Source: an uncultured Clostridium sp.
GTDB taxonomy: Bacteria > Bacillota > Clostridia > Oscillospirales > Acutalibacteraceae
Assembly (NCBI GenBank): GCA_958422185.1
Contig: CATZNW010000001.1
Span: 62,001-126,000 of the forward strand
DNA length: 64,000 bases
Direction: 5' to 3'
Shown here: piece by piece, positions 35,125 to 43,719 of the stretch
How positions within the stretch are numbered: the stretch's first letter is position 1
Layout: every line of letters begins with the position of its first letter
The notes under the pieces: model-generated
The model's database searches: none
Told to the model about the DNA's origin: nothing
Seen by the model: only the letters and a program-made list of their open reading frames with translations
Made by a program: the position numbers and the translations under genes

Positions 35125-36198
35125 ATGAAAAAATTTTTAGCTTTGATCACATCGATCCTGTTAACCGTTTTCTGTTTTACAGCCTGTTCCGGCGGAAGCA
35201 CCGGCTCCGGCTCAGGCGAAATTTCCGTTCTGTACTATACTTTCAGCGACACATATATATCCACGGTTCGAGCAGCACTGGACAAAATATTGAGTGATTC
35301 CGGACTCAATTACAACGATTACGACGCCAACAGCAACCAGACAACCCAGACTGAGCAGGTACAGACAGCGATTGCAAAAGGCGCGTCGGTTCTGGTAGTA
35401 AACGTTGTGGACACGGGTTCAAACGACGCAGCGCAGAATATCGTTAACCTAGCAAAAGCGCAGAATATACCTGTGATCTTTTTTAACCGTTCCGTAGATG
35501 AAAGCGTTGTTGCAAGCTATGACAAATGCGTTTTTGTCGGCACAGATTATGAGATGGCCGGTCATATGCAGGGTGAGATGATAGGCAATTACCTGCTGCA
35601 AAACTATGACGCGTATGATCTAAACAAGGACGGGAAGATAAGCTACGTTATGTTCAAGGGGCAGGAGGGCAACCTGGAGGCAATAGCAAGGACCCAGTAT
35701 GCGGTTGAGGACTGTAACGCGGTCCTGGAAAGCGCAGGAAAACCGGCCATTGAATTCTATGATGCCGGCAACGCCAACAAATATCTTGTTGATCAGGACG
35801 GTAACTGGTCCTCCGCCGCGGCAACGAACTATATGAGCACGATCCTTGCGCGGCACAGCACGGCAAACAACAATATGGTGGAACTGGTGATCGCAAACAA
35901 CGATGAAATGGCACTTGGAGCAGTATCCGCACTGCAGAGCGCAGGATATAATAAAGGCGACGGCTCTGTTGTCATACCTGTTTTCGGGGTGGACGCCACA
36001 GACGCCGCAAAAGCCAAGATAGCCGACGGCTCCATGGCCGGCACGATCAAGCAGGACGGAGACGGAATGGCGCAGGCGATCAAAACGATCATTGATAATT
36101 TCAGTTCGTCCGCACCACCTCTAACAAATATCGACGCGGAAAATATTGTAGGCTCATGGAGGGTCAACGTACCCTACTCCGCTTACACGGGAGAATGA
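35125..36198 (+). CDS. mglB: Galactose/glucose-type sugar-binding lipoprotein (MglB-like)
   Basis: 357 residues. A lipoprotein signal ends at FTACSGG (Cys21). The body is a type I periplasmic-binding-protein fold with a calcium-binding loop DLNKDGKIS followed by YVMFKGQEG, which is specific to the MglB galactose/glucose-binding subgroup, plus ANNDEMALGA and FGVDATDAAK hinge and sugar-binding segments. It presents sugar to MglA/MglC. The start at 35125 follows GGGAGG; upstream in-frame codons have no site. First gene of the operon. Confidence 0.92.
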   Translation: MKKFLALITSILLTVFCFTACSGGSTGSGSGEISVLYYTFSDTYISTVRAALDKILSDSGLNYNDYDANSNQTTQTEQVQTAIAKGASVLVVNVVDTGSNDAAQNIVNLAKAQNIPVIFFNRSVDESVVASYDKCVFVGTDYEMAGHMQGEMIGNYLLQNYDAYDLNKDGKISYVMFKGQEGNLEAIARTQYAVEDCNAVLESAGKPAIEFYDAGNANKYLVDQDGNWSSAAATNYMSTILARHSTANNNMVELVIANNDEMALGAVSALQSAGYNKGDGSVVIPVFGVDATDAAKAKIADGSMAGTIKQDGDGMAQAIKTIIDNFSSSAPPLTNIDAENIVGSWRVNVPYSAYTGE

Positions 36199-36215
36199 AA
36201 AACGGAAGTGTTTAA

Positions 36216-37721
36216 ATGGGAAGCAACAATGTGCTGCTGAAAATGGAAAATATAACAAAAAGTTTTCCCGGTGTCAGAGCGCTCGACGGTGTTTCACTGA
36301 CTGTAAAGGCAGGCACCGTTCACGCGCTTATGGGTGAAAACGGCGCCGGAAAATCCACACTTATGAAATGCCTGTTCGGCGTATATTCCAAAGACGGCGG
36401 TAAAATATTTCTGGACGGCAAGGAGATCAATTTTAAAAATTCGAAAGAAGCGCTTGAAAACGGAGTTGCAATGGTACACCAGGAACTGAATCAGGCGCTG
36501 AAACGCAGTGTGATGGACAACATGTGGCTCGGAAGGCTGCCGACGGTTTCAAAATTTCTGCCCTTTACAAGCGAAAAGAAGATGTATGAGGAAACGAAAC
36601 GTGTGTTTGACACGCTCAGCCTTGATATAGACCCCCGAACGATAATGGGCAAAATGCCGGTTTCACAAAGGCAGATGGCTGAGATCGCAAAAGCCGTTTC
36701 ATATGATTCCCGCGTTATTGTTTTTGACGAGCCGACTTCTTCGCTGACAGACACAGAAGCACAAAAGCTGTTTGAAATCATAGAACATCTTAAGAAAAAA
36801 GGCTGCGGAATCATTTATATCTCTCATAAGATGGAAGAGATCCTGCGCATATCAGACGAAGTTACGGTCATGAGAGACGGAAAACATATCGCCACAAAAC
36901 CCGCCGGCGAGCTTACTACGGACGAGATCATAAAACTTATGGTAGGGCGTGAGCTTAAAAACCGGTATCCTCAAAAAACAAACGTTCCTGGGGAGACACT
37001 TTTAACAGTAAACGATCTTAGCGCGCAATACAAAAAGCTTTATAACGTTTCTTTTACAGCAAGACGCGGTGAGATCCTTGGTATTGCGGGGCTCGACGGT
37101 TCCGGGCGCACAGAGCTGCTTGAAACCATCTTTGGAATAAACACAAAAAAAAGCGGAAACATATACCTGTGCGGAACCGAAGTCAAAAACAAAAACGCAA
37201 AAGACTCAGTGAAAAACGGCTTTGCTCTGCTGACCGAAGAACGCAGAGCAACGGGGATATTTGCAATTCTTAACATTCGTGACAACGCTGTTATCTCTAG
37301 CCTTAAAAGATTTGCATACGGCCCGTTTTTAAGCGATAAAAAAATGAAAGAAAGCGTTTCAAAACTTATTGAAGCTCTTAAAATCAAAACTCCCGGCCAG
37401 GAAACGAAAATAGGCGTGCTCTCCGGCGGCAACCAGCAAAAGGTAATAATCGGCAGATGGCTCCTGACCGAGCCGGACGTTTTACTTTTGGACGAGCCTA
37501 CGCGCGGCATTGATGTTGGCGCGAAATATGAGATCTACAAACTTATAAACGACCTTGCCGCGCGCGGAAAAACCGTTTTGATGGTCTCTTCAGAAATGCC
37601 GGAACTGTTAGGCGTTTGCGACAGGATTCTGGTAATGAGCGGCGGCAGACTTGCCGGTGAAACCAACGCAAAGACCGCCACCCAGGAAGAGATCATGACA
37701 CTGGCTGCCAAATATGTTTAA
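36216..37721 (+). CDS. mglA: Sugar ABC transporter ATPase (MglA-like, tandem ATPase)
   Basis: 501 residues with two ATPase halves. The first has a normal Walker A (GENGAGKSTL) and Walker B (VIVFDEPTSSLTD). The second has GLDGSGRTEL in place of Walker A and LSGGNQQKVIIGRWLL plus LLLDEPTRGIDVGAKYEIY, as usual for the RbsA/MglA class. It powers uptake through MglC. It lies 17 bases after mglB, and its stop overlaps the ATG of a 49-codon frame (TAATG). Confidence 0.94.
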   Translation: MGSNNVLLKMENITKSFPGVRALDGVSLTVKAGTVHALMGENGAGKSTLMKCLFGVYSKDGGKIFLDGKEINFKNSKEALENGVAMVHQELNQALKRSVMDNMWLGRLPTVSKFLPFTSEKKMYEETKRVFDTLSLDIDPRTIMGKMPVSQRQMAEIAKAVSYDSRVIVFDEPTSSLTDTEAQKLFEIIEHLKKKGCGIIYISHKMEEILRISDEVTVMRDGKHIATKPAGELTTDEIIKLMVGRELKNRYPQKTNVPGETLLTVNDLSAQYKKLYNVSFTARRGEILGIAGLDGSGRTELLETIFGINTKKSGNIYLCGTEVKNKNAKDSVKNGFALLTEERRATGIFAILNIRDNAVISSLKRFAYGPFLSDKKMKESVSKLIEALKIKTPGQETKIGVLSGGNQQKVIIGRWLLTEPDVLLLDEPTRGIDVGAKYEIYKLINDLAARGKTVLMVSSEMPELLGVCDRILVMSGGRLAGETNAKTATQEEIMTLAAKYV

Positions 37722-37870
37722 TGCAGCACAAGAACGTCCGGCGCCTTGTTTCTGCCTATCAGGCCGGATTCGAGCAGAATAGCTCCGGCTGCTTGCGTTT
37801 TAAAGAGCATTTCGGCAAAATCAGCGGAAGATCCGCCATAAAACACACCCGTATAATCAAGGAGAGATAA
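37721..37870 (+). CDS. Possible 49-residue ORF between mglA and mglC
   Basis: The ATG overlaps the mglA stop (TAATG) and the frame runs exactly to a TAA four bases before the mglC start; the mglC ribosome site AAGGAGA is inside it. The peptide is basic and hydrophilic (MQHKNVRRLVSAYQAGF at the start) and I recognise no family. There is no independent ribosome site, so translation would need coupling to mglA. It may equally be a non-coding spacer that happens to be open. Confidence 0.3.
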   Translation: MQHKNVRRLVSAYQAGFEQNSSGCLRFKEHFGKISGRSAIKHTRIIKER

Positions 37871-37874
37871 AACA

Positions 37875-38942
37875 ATGCCTGACTCAAACAAAAACACGTC
37901 CCTGGGCAACCTTAAGGCAATGCCTGCTGCGGACAGGCGCAGAGCGGCGGCAGATTTTATTCTGAACAATGCAATGTATATAATCATCGCCGCAGCGATC
38001 ATTTTTATTGCGGTAAAAGTGCCGTCCTTTCTTTCTCTTTCATCAATAATAAATATTATTTCACTCACCGCATCGAAACTGCCGATCGCACTTGGAGTTG
38101 CCGGCTGCATAGTGCTTACCGGAACCGATATTTCTGCCGGGCGCGTTGTGGGGCTTACAGCCTGTGTGGGCGCGTCGCTTTTACAGATGGCGGATTATCC
38201 CAACAAAATGTTCCCCGATATGGGCGTTATGCCGCTTTGGGCAGTGTTTTTGATCGTTGTTGCTATAGGAGCGGCGGTCGGGCTGGTAAACGGCTTTTTT
38301 GTGGCTAAATTTAAACTTCATCCGTTTATCGTTACCCTTTCGACCCAGCTTATCGTTTTCGGTCTGGTGCTGATGTATCTTATGATCGGCACCAACAACG
38401 GCCAGACGCTTTCCGGACTGGACAGTTCCTATACTGAATTCATCAGAGGCACACTATTTACGATAGGCGGAGTTGCCGTACCGAAATATGTGCTTTATTC
38501 CGCTGTGCTTACAGTAATAATGTGGATCGTGTGGAACAAAACAAAATTCGGAAAAAACATGTTTGCCGTAGGATCAAACGAAGAAGCGGCCAACGTTTCA
38601 GGCGTGAATGTTTTTGCAACGATAGTAGGCGTTTTTGTGCTTGCGGGCGGACTGTACGGCATCACGGGATTTATAGAGGGAGCAAGGATAGCGTCATGCT
38701 CTGCAAACACGGGCCTGACCTATGAAAGCGACGCAATTGCAGCGTGCGTGATAGGCGGCGTATCGTTCGTTGGCGGCACAGGCAAGATAAGCGGAATCGT
38801 GATAGGCGTTCTTTTGCTGCAGCTTATTTTTGTAGGTCTGAACTTTCTTTCCGTTTCCGCAAATATGCTGTATGTGATAAAGGGCGCAATAATTCTTGCG
38901 GCATGCGCGATAGATATGAGAAAATATCTTACAAGGAGATAA
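37875..38942 (+). CDS. mglC: Sugar ABC transporter permease (MglC-like)
   Basis: 355 residues, BPD-transporter-2 family with about ten helices. GCIVLTGTDISAGRVVGLTA, GLVNGFFVAKFKLHPFIVTLS and AVGSNEEAANVSGVNV are typical of RbsC/MglC permeases. Galactoside permease identity follows from the MglB-like partner. AAGGAGA precedes the ATG by about seven bases. A small membrane-protein gene follows at once. Confidence 0.93.
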   Translation: MPDSNKNTSLGNLKAMPAADRRRAAADFILNNAMYIIIAAAIIFIAVKVPSFLSLSSIINIISLTASKLPIALGVAGCIVLTGTDISAGRVVGLTACVGASLLQMADYPNKMFPDMGVMPLWAVFLIVVAIGAAVGLVNGFFVAKFKLHPFIVTLSTQLIVFGLVLMYLMIGTNNGQTLSGLDSSYTEFIRGTLFTIGGVAVPKYVLYSAVLTVIMWIVWNKTKFGKNMFAVGSNEEAANVSGVNVFATIVGVFVLAGGLYGITGFIEGARIASCSANTGLTYESDAIAACVIGGVSFVGGTGKISGIVIGVLLLQLIFVGLNFLSVSANMLYVIKGAIILAACAIDMRKYLTRR

Positions 38943-38948
38943 ACATGT

Positions 38949-39095
38949 ATGGAAAAGGATAAAAGCAGCACAGACAAAAAAAGCGGCGGACTTTACGCGG
39001 GGATCCATATTTCGCCGAAAGCAGCGGATTCCCTGGTAGTAGTAAGCGCCGCCGCGCTGGCGCTCTGCCTTGGGGCCGCGATATTTTTCGGCTGA
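38949..39095 (+). CDS. 48-residue single-helix membrane protein in the mgl operon
   Basis: The ATG lies eight bases after AAGGAGAT and six bases after the mglC stop. The protein has a lysine/serine-rich N-terminus, a GLYAGIHISPKAADSL segment and one C-terminal membrane helix (about 28-47, LVVVSAAALALCLGAAIFF). Placement, ribosome site and hydrophobic end all support a real gene. It may accompany the permease as a small accessory subunit; no function is known to me. The next terminator lies 34 bases downstream. Confidence 0.75.
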   Translation: MEKDKSSTDKKSGGLYAGIHISPKAADSLVVVSAAALALCLGAAIFFG

Positions 39096-39128
39096 CGAAA
39101 GGAATATCATTTGTCTTTATATAAAAAG

Positions 39129-39156
39129 TAAGCGGCTGCCCGGTTGCAGCCGCTTA
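39129..39156. terminator. Bidirectional terminator after the mgl operon
   Basis: An 11-base stem TAAGCGGCTGC / GCAGCCGCTTA. The T-tract is better on the minus strand (A-run 39123-39127 on plus), so it serves the convergent small gene too. Confidence 0.75.
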
Positions 39157-39174
39157 ATCTGTTTATATATTGAT

Positions 39175-39372
39175 TTAAAGATCATCCGCATCCTGTTCAG
39201 GTTCTTCAAACTCCCCTGTTTCGTAAGCGTTCTTTGTTGTACCGGTGTAACTGCCCAGCGTATCGCTGTTTGCCATATCCGGGCTGATATACGAAGTCAG
39301 ATCAATAACTTTTTTGCTGTTCTTTACTTCACCGGCAGTATGCTGATTGTTCTGCTTTTTATTTTTTTTCAT
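39175..39372 (-). CDS. Small conserved Clostridia protein with GSYTG and QDADDL motifs
   Basis: 65 residues, hydrophilic: a lysine-rich start, VIDLTSYISPDMANSDTLGSYTGT in the middle and an acidic C-terminus EPEQDADDL. I recall similar short Clostridia proteins that share GSYTG and the terminal QDADDL; no function is known to me. The ATG at 39372 follows AGGTGAT; a GTG nine bases upstream lies within that site. It probably shares a transcript with the 207-residue gene just upstream. Confidence 0.7.
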   Translation of the reverse strand: MKKNKKQNNQHTAGEVKNSKKVIDLTSYISPDMANSDTLGSYTGTTKNAYETGEFEEPEQDADDL

Positions 39373-39425
39373 AAAAATCACCTCACTGATATTTTTAGTA
39401 AAGGTGAATTTTTTATTCTGATAAT

Positions 39426-40049
39426 TTAAATTTTTTCCACATCTATGGCGGCAATTTTATCCATAAACTGTTTTGGCGTAATGACTTCGCCCATATCAAA
39501 AAAATCGTCCATATTCAGATTGAAATTATTTATGAAGACCGGGGTGCTCTCATATTCGATATCTATATGAAGGCGTTTTGCGTCTTCTTTGATACGCTGT
39601 GAACTGTAATTATTGCAGTCATAGTATCTGGAGGCCTGGACCTCGTTATTTCTGATATACTGCAAAACGACATTTCTGCTTGATTTTGAAACGGAAATAT
39701 ACTGATTTATATTTTTCTGGAGCGCCTGACCCATAGTCATCTGCGCAACGGCTTTGCACGCGCCGGAATTTACGAAAAATTCATTAATAAATATGCTTTC
39801 AAGCGGACTCGTATCATCAGGCACAATAATTGCCAGTATATTTTTTGACGGTTTGCGCTGATAATACTTTTTTACAAACTCCTTGAAATAATGCTGCCCC
39901 TCAGCGATCTTTTTGGCATAAAAATGATAAAAAGGAATATTAGGCCTGCTTGCGATCCCCGGCAGAGAAAACGGCTTAAACTCGCCGCTTTCCTCATCAT
40001 AGAGCAAAACGTTTGAATTCGTGATTATAACGGGTATAGCTTTGGACAT
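39426..40049 (-). CDS. Hypothetical protein of 207 residues
   Basis: I do not recognise the family. The protein is soluble, with no signal peptide or membrane helix. AIIVPDDTSPLESIFINEFFVNSGACKAV (about 93-121) loosely resembles the middle of actin-like ATPases such as MreB, where VP, an ERR helix and a GAxxV strand follow in that order, but no phosphate loops are evident, so this is only a hint. AAGGAAG precedes the ATG and a good promoter lies upstream. It precedes the small GSYTG gene. Confidence 0.6.
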   Translation of the reverse strand: MSKAIPVIITNSNVLLYDEESGEFKPFSLPGIASRPNIPFYHFYAKKIAEGQHYFKEFVKKYYQRKPSKNILAIIVPDDTSPLESIFINEFFVNSGACKAVAQMTMGQALQKNINQYISVSKSSRNVVLQYIRNNEVQASRYYDCNNYSSQRIKEDAKRLHIDIEYESTPVFINNFNLNMDDFFDMGEVITPKQFMDKIAAIDVEKI

Positions 40050-40079
40050 TTTTAAAACTTCCTTATATTTATTGATATA

Positions 40080-40108
40080 ATTTTACTATATATTGTGCTT
40101 AAAATCAA
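40080..40108 (-). promoter_or_regulatory. Promoter of the 207-residue hypothetical gene
   Basis: On the minus strand TTGATT (40103-40108), 17 bases, TAAAAT (40080-40085). Confidence 0.65.
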
Positions 40109-40124
40109 TAAAATAAAAAATATA

Positions 40125-40153
40125 GTGCAATTAGCCGTAATATATGTTATTAT
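40125..40153 (+). promoter_or_regulatory. Promoter of the DUF3048 gene
   Basis: GTGCAA (40125-40130), 17 bases, TATTAT (40148-40153) with a TGT extended -10. The -35 is poor. Confidence 0.5.
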
Positions 40154-40194
40154 GTAAGAGACTGGTGCAGAATATTTTGAAAAGAGGAACCAAA

Positions 40195-41538
40195 ATGGCA
40201 AACAAAGATGATGAAGTGGATAAGATCCTTAAAGAAATCAAAGGATCTAAAGAGCCCGCATCCGGCGGATACACAGCCTCCGGTACAGCTGAAATATCGG
40301 AGCAAGGCAAAGATGACGCGGACTTTCAAAACGAAGCAAAAACGAACAATGAAAATGACAGACCGCTTGAACCGGTCTTAAATGAACTGCCGAATAACAG
40401 AGCAGGCATAAATGATTTTAAAGATGAATACGAAGAGGAAGAGGTGGATTATATGCAGAATCCCGCAAAGAAAAAAATAATCATAGCCGTTATTGCGGTC
40501 ATAGCTGTTATAGCGGTTGCCGTTGGTGTTTACTTCGGCGTTTTTTACGGAAAAGAGGAAGAAACGACTTCTCCCCCTCAAACGGCCGAAAACACGACTG
40601 CCGCGCCGGCAGTTATTACAAACCCGCTGACCGGTGAAAGCGGATACAGCGAATCCGCGGTAGGGAAAAGACCCGTAGCAGTTGTTGTTGAAAACGCGCC
40701 GCAGGCGCGTCCGCAGTATAATATGGATACACCTGACATCATTTTTGAGGGTGAAGTTGAAGGCGGGATCACCCGTATGCTGTGGTTATACTCTGATATG
40801 ACGGATCTGCCGGACCAGGTTGGTCCCACACGTTCCGCAAGGCCCAGCTTTGTTGAATTTTCACAATTATTTGATTCCATATTCGTGCACTTCGGGGAAA
40901 GTCACAGCAAAGGCGACTACACCGGTGCCGACGAATATATTGACAACAATCATGTTGACAACATCGACGGTATGAGCACCTCTTCCTGCTTCAGGCGAAC
41001 AAGTGACAAAGCAAGCCCTCATAACGCTGTGCTTGAAGGCGACCAACTCATGGCGGCCATTGAGGATAAAGATTACAGAGTAGATATCAACGAAAATGAA
41101 TTTTCAGCATTAAGCTTCAACGAAGCCGAAACAGCTGTTTCACAGACCCCCTGCAACAGCATAACGGTTAAATTCTCCTCACGCACGGACAGCCATACTT
41201 TTACATATAACACAGCGGATAAGGTCTATCAGAACCAGTCTGACTTCGAACAGCAGGTCAGCTTTAAAAACATTATAGTTTTATTTGCCGACACCAGATA
41301 TATAGACAAAAGCAATTACAACGGAACAGGCAGAACGGAAACATACTGCAATTTCGATTTCACAAGCGGAACGGGCAAACTGGCCTCCGCGGGAACAGTT
41401 ACTGATTTTACATGGAGCGTTGACGGCGGAGTGCTTAAGCTTACCGGAACGGACGGCAGCGAGCTTAAGCTGAATCCCGGAAGAAGCTGGATCGGCGTTG
41501 CATCCGCAAACCACAGCGGCAGTGCCGAAGTTCAGTAA
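40195..41538 (+). CDS. DUF3048 domain protein with N-terminal membrane anchor (YerB-like)
   Basis: 447 residues. An acidic cytoplasmic N-terminus of about 90 residues is followed by one helix (AKKKIIIAVIAVIAVIAVAVGVYFGVF) and an extracytoplasmic domain. NPLTGESGYSESAVGKRPVAVVVENAPQARPQ, VEGGITRMLWLYSD and VGPTRSARPSFVEF are the DUF3048 hallmarks. Members such as YerB are usually lipoproteins; here a long cytoplasmic tail and helix replace the lipobox. Function is unknown, with cell-envelope roles suspected. The ATG at 40195 follows AGAGG; an upstream in-frame ATG at 40144 overlaps the promoter. Confidence 0.85.
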   Translation: MANKDDEVDKILKEIKGSKEPASGGYTASGTAEISEQGKDDADFQNEAKTNNENDRPLEPVLNELPNNRAGINDFKDEYEEEEVDYMQNPAKKKIIIAVIAVIAVIAVAVGVYFGVFYGKEEETTSPPQTAENTTAAPAVITNPLTGESGYSESAVGKRPVAVVVENAPQARPQYNMDTPDIIFEGEVEGGITRMLWLYSDMTDLPDQVGPTRSARPSFVEFSQLFDSIFVHFGESHSKGDYTGADEYIDNNHVDNIDGMSTSSCFRRTSDKASPHNAVLEGDQLMAAIEDKDYRVDINENEFSALSFNEAETAVSQTPCNSITVKFSSRTDSHTFTYNTADKVYQNQSDFEQQVSFKNIIVLFADTRYIDKSNYNGTGRTETYCNFDFTSGTGKLASAGTVTDFTWSVDGGVLKLTGTDGSELKLNPGRSWIGVASANHSGSAEVQ

Positions 41539-41580
41539 ATCATCAAGTGCCTTTCTGAATCTATATAAGGGGGAAATTTT

Positions 41581-42501
41581 ATGAGAAAAACAAGAGGAGC
41601 AGTCAGCTCCATACTTTTAGGCATCCTATTCATAATAGCCGGCATCTTCGCGGTTATATTTCCGATTGTTTCGCCGGATTCGAAACTTGTGCCGGCAAAC
41701 TCTGACGCAGCGGCCTCTTCCAGCAGCGTATATGATTTCGGCCAGGTCTTAGTGCTTGACAAGTACGGATACATTGAAAACAGCCGGGGAGCGGACGAGG
41801 ATTATTATCTTGTGGCATATTTTAACGATGAGGATGATTATGCCTATCTGGCGTCTCTCAAAGTTACGGACGACACGGATATTTATGATAAACTTGACGA
41901 ATATTCTAATGATGATACGGCTTATATAGGCGATCTGTACATAAATCTTTGCGCAAAATCCGATTCAATAGCCAGTATAGAGCCTGAAATGGCCGGTTAT
42001 TACAACGATGCCATTGAACTTTACGGCCAGTACTACACCGGCACGGTCGATACAAGAACAGCGCTTTCGTTCTACTGCGAGGGGGCTGAAGCGTTTGGCC
42101 CCGCCCTTGAAGCCGAAAACAGGAGCAAAACACTTGTTTCTGTTATAGGCGCTGTTATCGCGGCGCTTGGCATATTGTTCTTAGCTACCGGAATAGTAAG
42201 AAAGAAGAAAGAAAAAAAGATACAGGCAGCCATGCCGCAGCAGGATGTATATTACACTCCGCAGAGCAGTCAGGACGTTTATTATGACCCGCAGGCATCC
42301 GGGCCTGGATCCACCGGTCAATGGACGAACGGAGAGCAGGATCAGACTCCGCAATCGCCATCAGAACAGACGAGCAGCAGCTCCGCCGCCGACCGGGATA
42401 ACCTATCAAACAGCTATCAAGATCCATATTGCACATCTCCCGCGGATAACGATTCAGATCATACAGAAACGCCGGAAAACGGCGGTCATAACAGCCAATA
42501 A
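41581..42501 (+). CDS. Two-helix membrane protein of unknown function
   Basis: 306 residues. Helix one is at about 10-31 (SILLGILFIIAGIFAVIFPIV), then an acidic extracytoplasmic loop of about 150 residues with many tyrosines (DEDYYLVAYFNDEDDYAYLAS), helix two at about 186-205, and a glutamine/serine/proline-rich cytoplasmic tail with two QDVYY repeats. I do not recognise a family. A strong GGGGGA ribosome site precedes the ATG. It follows the DUF3048 gene by 42 bases and is probably co-transcribed. Confidence 0.7.
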   Translation: MRKTRGAVSSILLGILFIIAGIFAVIFPIVSPDSKLVPANSDAAASSSSVYDFGQVLVLDKYGYIENSRGADEDYYLVAYFNDEDDYAYLASLKVTDDTDIYDKLDEYSNDDTAYIGDLYINLCAKSDSIASIEPEMAGYYNDAIELYGQYYTGTVDTRTALSFYCEGAEAFGPALEAENRSKTLVSVIGAVIAALGILFLATGIVRKKKEKKIQAAMPQQDVYYTPQSSQDVYYDPQASGPGSTGQWTNGEQDQTPQSPSEQTSSSSAADRDNLSNSYQDPYCTSPADNDSDHTETPENGGHNSQ

Positions 42502-42522
42502 TAAAAATCCGCCGGGCGGTAT

Positions 42523-42555
42523 AAAGCGCGGCAAAAACAAAAGGCCGCGCTTTTT
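42523..42555 (+). terminator. Terminator after the two-helix membrane protein gene
   Basis: Ten-base arms AAAGCGCGGC / GCCGCGCTTT followed by T's. It lies only 28 bases before the next start codon, so it may act as an attenuator for the metallophosphoesterase gene. Confidence 0.8.
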
Positions 42556-42582
42556 ATTGAGGTCTAAAATATGGAGACAGCT

Positions 42583-43704
42583 ATGAAATTTAACAAAGAC
42601 AAGAAATTTAAAATCATGCAGATAACCGATATGCAGGAGATCCCCGCCGTTTCTCCGGATACGATGGCTTTGCTTGAAGCGGCGGTGAAAGCCGAGGAGC
42701 CGGACCTTGTTGTCTACACCGGCGACCAGATCAAAGGTTACGGAGTAACCTACCGCGGCAAAGGGAAAGAGCTTGAAAACGCGGTGGCGGCAACGATCAA
42801 AAAGCTGCTTGAACCGGTCACGAAACGCGGGATACCTTTTGCAGTAACATTTGGTAATCACGACAGGCAGGTGGGCATCTCAAACAAAGAACAGTTTGAG
42901 CAAATTTATAAATCCCTGCCGAACTGCGTTGGCGAACAGGCTGAGGATATTGACGGCGGCGGTACTTGCTGTATTCCGATAAAATCCGCTGACGGCAGCG
43001 GAAAAGACGCATTCTGCCTTTATCTTTTTGACAGCGGCACTGACGCCAAAGGCGGCGGATATGAACCGTTTGATCCAAAAATAATTGAGTGGTATAAAAA
43101 AACAAGGGATAAACTGAAAGAAAAGAACGGGACATATGTGCCTTCCGTAATATTCCAGCACATTCCGTTGTGCGAATACTACAACGTTTTAAAACGAGTT
43201 AAAAAGTCCCACAAGGGCGCGATACGCGCGTTCCGTACACACAAAAATGAATATTACATTCTGGGCGACTCCTGCCGCAAGGGTGATATGCTCTGTGAAC
43301 CACCATCGATCCCCAACGAAAACACCGGTGAATTTGATGCGATCTCCGAAAAGGGAGACGTTATGGCTGTATTCGTCGGTCACGACCACAAGAACAGCTT
43401 TGTGGGCAGATATAAGAACGTTGATCTTGGCTTTACACAGTCCAGCGGATTTAACGTTTACGGCAACAGAACGAAACGCGGCGTAAGGATCATTACGTTT
43501 GATGAAAACAAACCGGGCGAATATGAAACATACACCCGCACTTATCGCGAACTTGTTGGAAATAAGGTCTCCAAACCTGTTTACGACTATCTTTCCAGCA
43601 AGGCGCCAGAAACCGTTGACGCCGCAATACCCATGATCGCAAAAGCCACGGTGATACTTGCGGCGGTAATTGCAGTCATTGTGCTGCTGATCAAATTTCT
43701 GTAA
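42583..43704 (+). CDS. Membrane-anchored metallophosphoesterase
   Basis: 373 residues. Calcineurin-like motifs are present in order: ITDMQ (about 17), YTGDQI (about 48), FGNHDR (about 91), FQHIPL (about 192) and GHDHKN (about 266). The first motif has Gln where most families have His (DxH). A single C-terminal helix (about 351-372) anchors the protein; with no signal peptide the enzyme domain should face the cytoplasm. The substrate is unknown. The ATG at 42583 follows GGAG; it is followed at 15 bases by gtrA, so the pair may act in cell-surface glycan or lipid metabolism. Confidence 0.85.
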   Translation: MKFNKDKKFKIMQITDMQEIPAVSPDTMALLEAAVKAEEPDLVVYTGDQIKGYGVTYRGKGKELENAVAATIKKLLEPVTKRGIPFAVTFGNHDRQVGISNKEQFEQIYKSLPNCVGEQAEDIDGGGTCCIPIKSADGSGKDAFCLYLFDSGTDAKGGGYEPFDPKIIEWYKKTRDKLKEKNGTYVPSVIFQHIPLCEYYNVLKRVKKSHKGAIRAFRTHKNEYYILGDSCRKGDMLCEPPSIPNENTGEFDAISEKGDVMAVFVGHDHKNSFVGRYKNVDLGFTQSSGFNVYGNRTKRGVRIITFDENKPGEYETYTRTYRELVGNKVSKPVYDYLSSKAPETVDAAIPMIAKATVILAAVIAVIVLLIKFL

Positions 43705-43719
43705 GAGAGGAGCAGAGAT

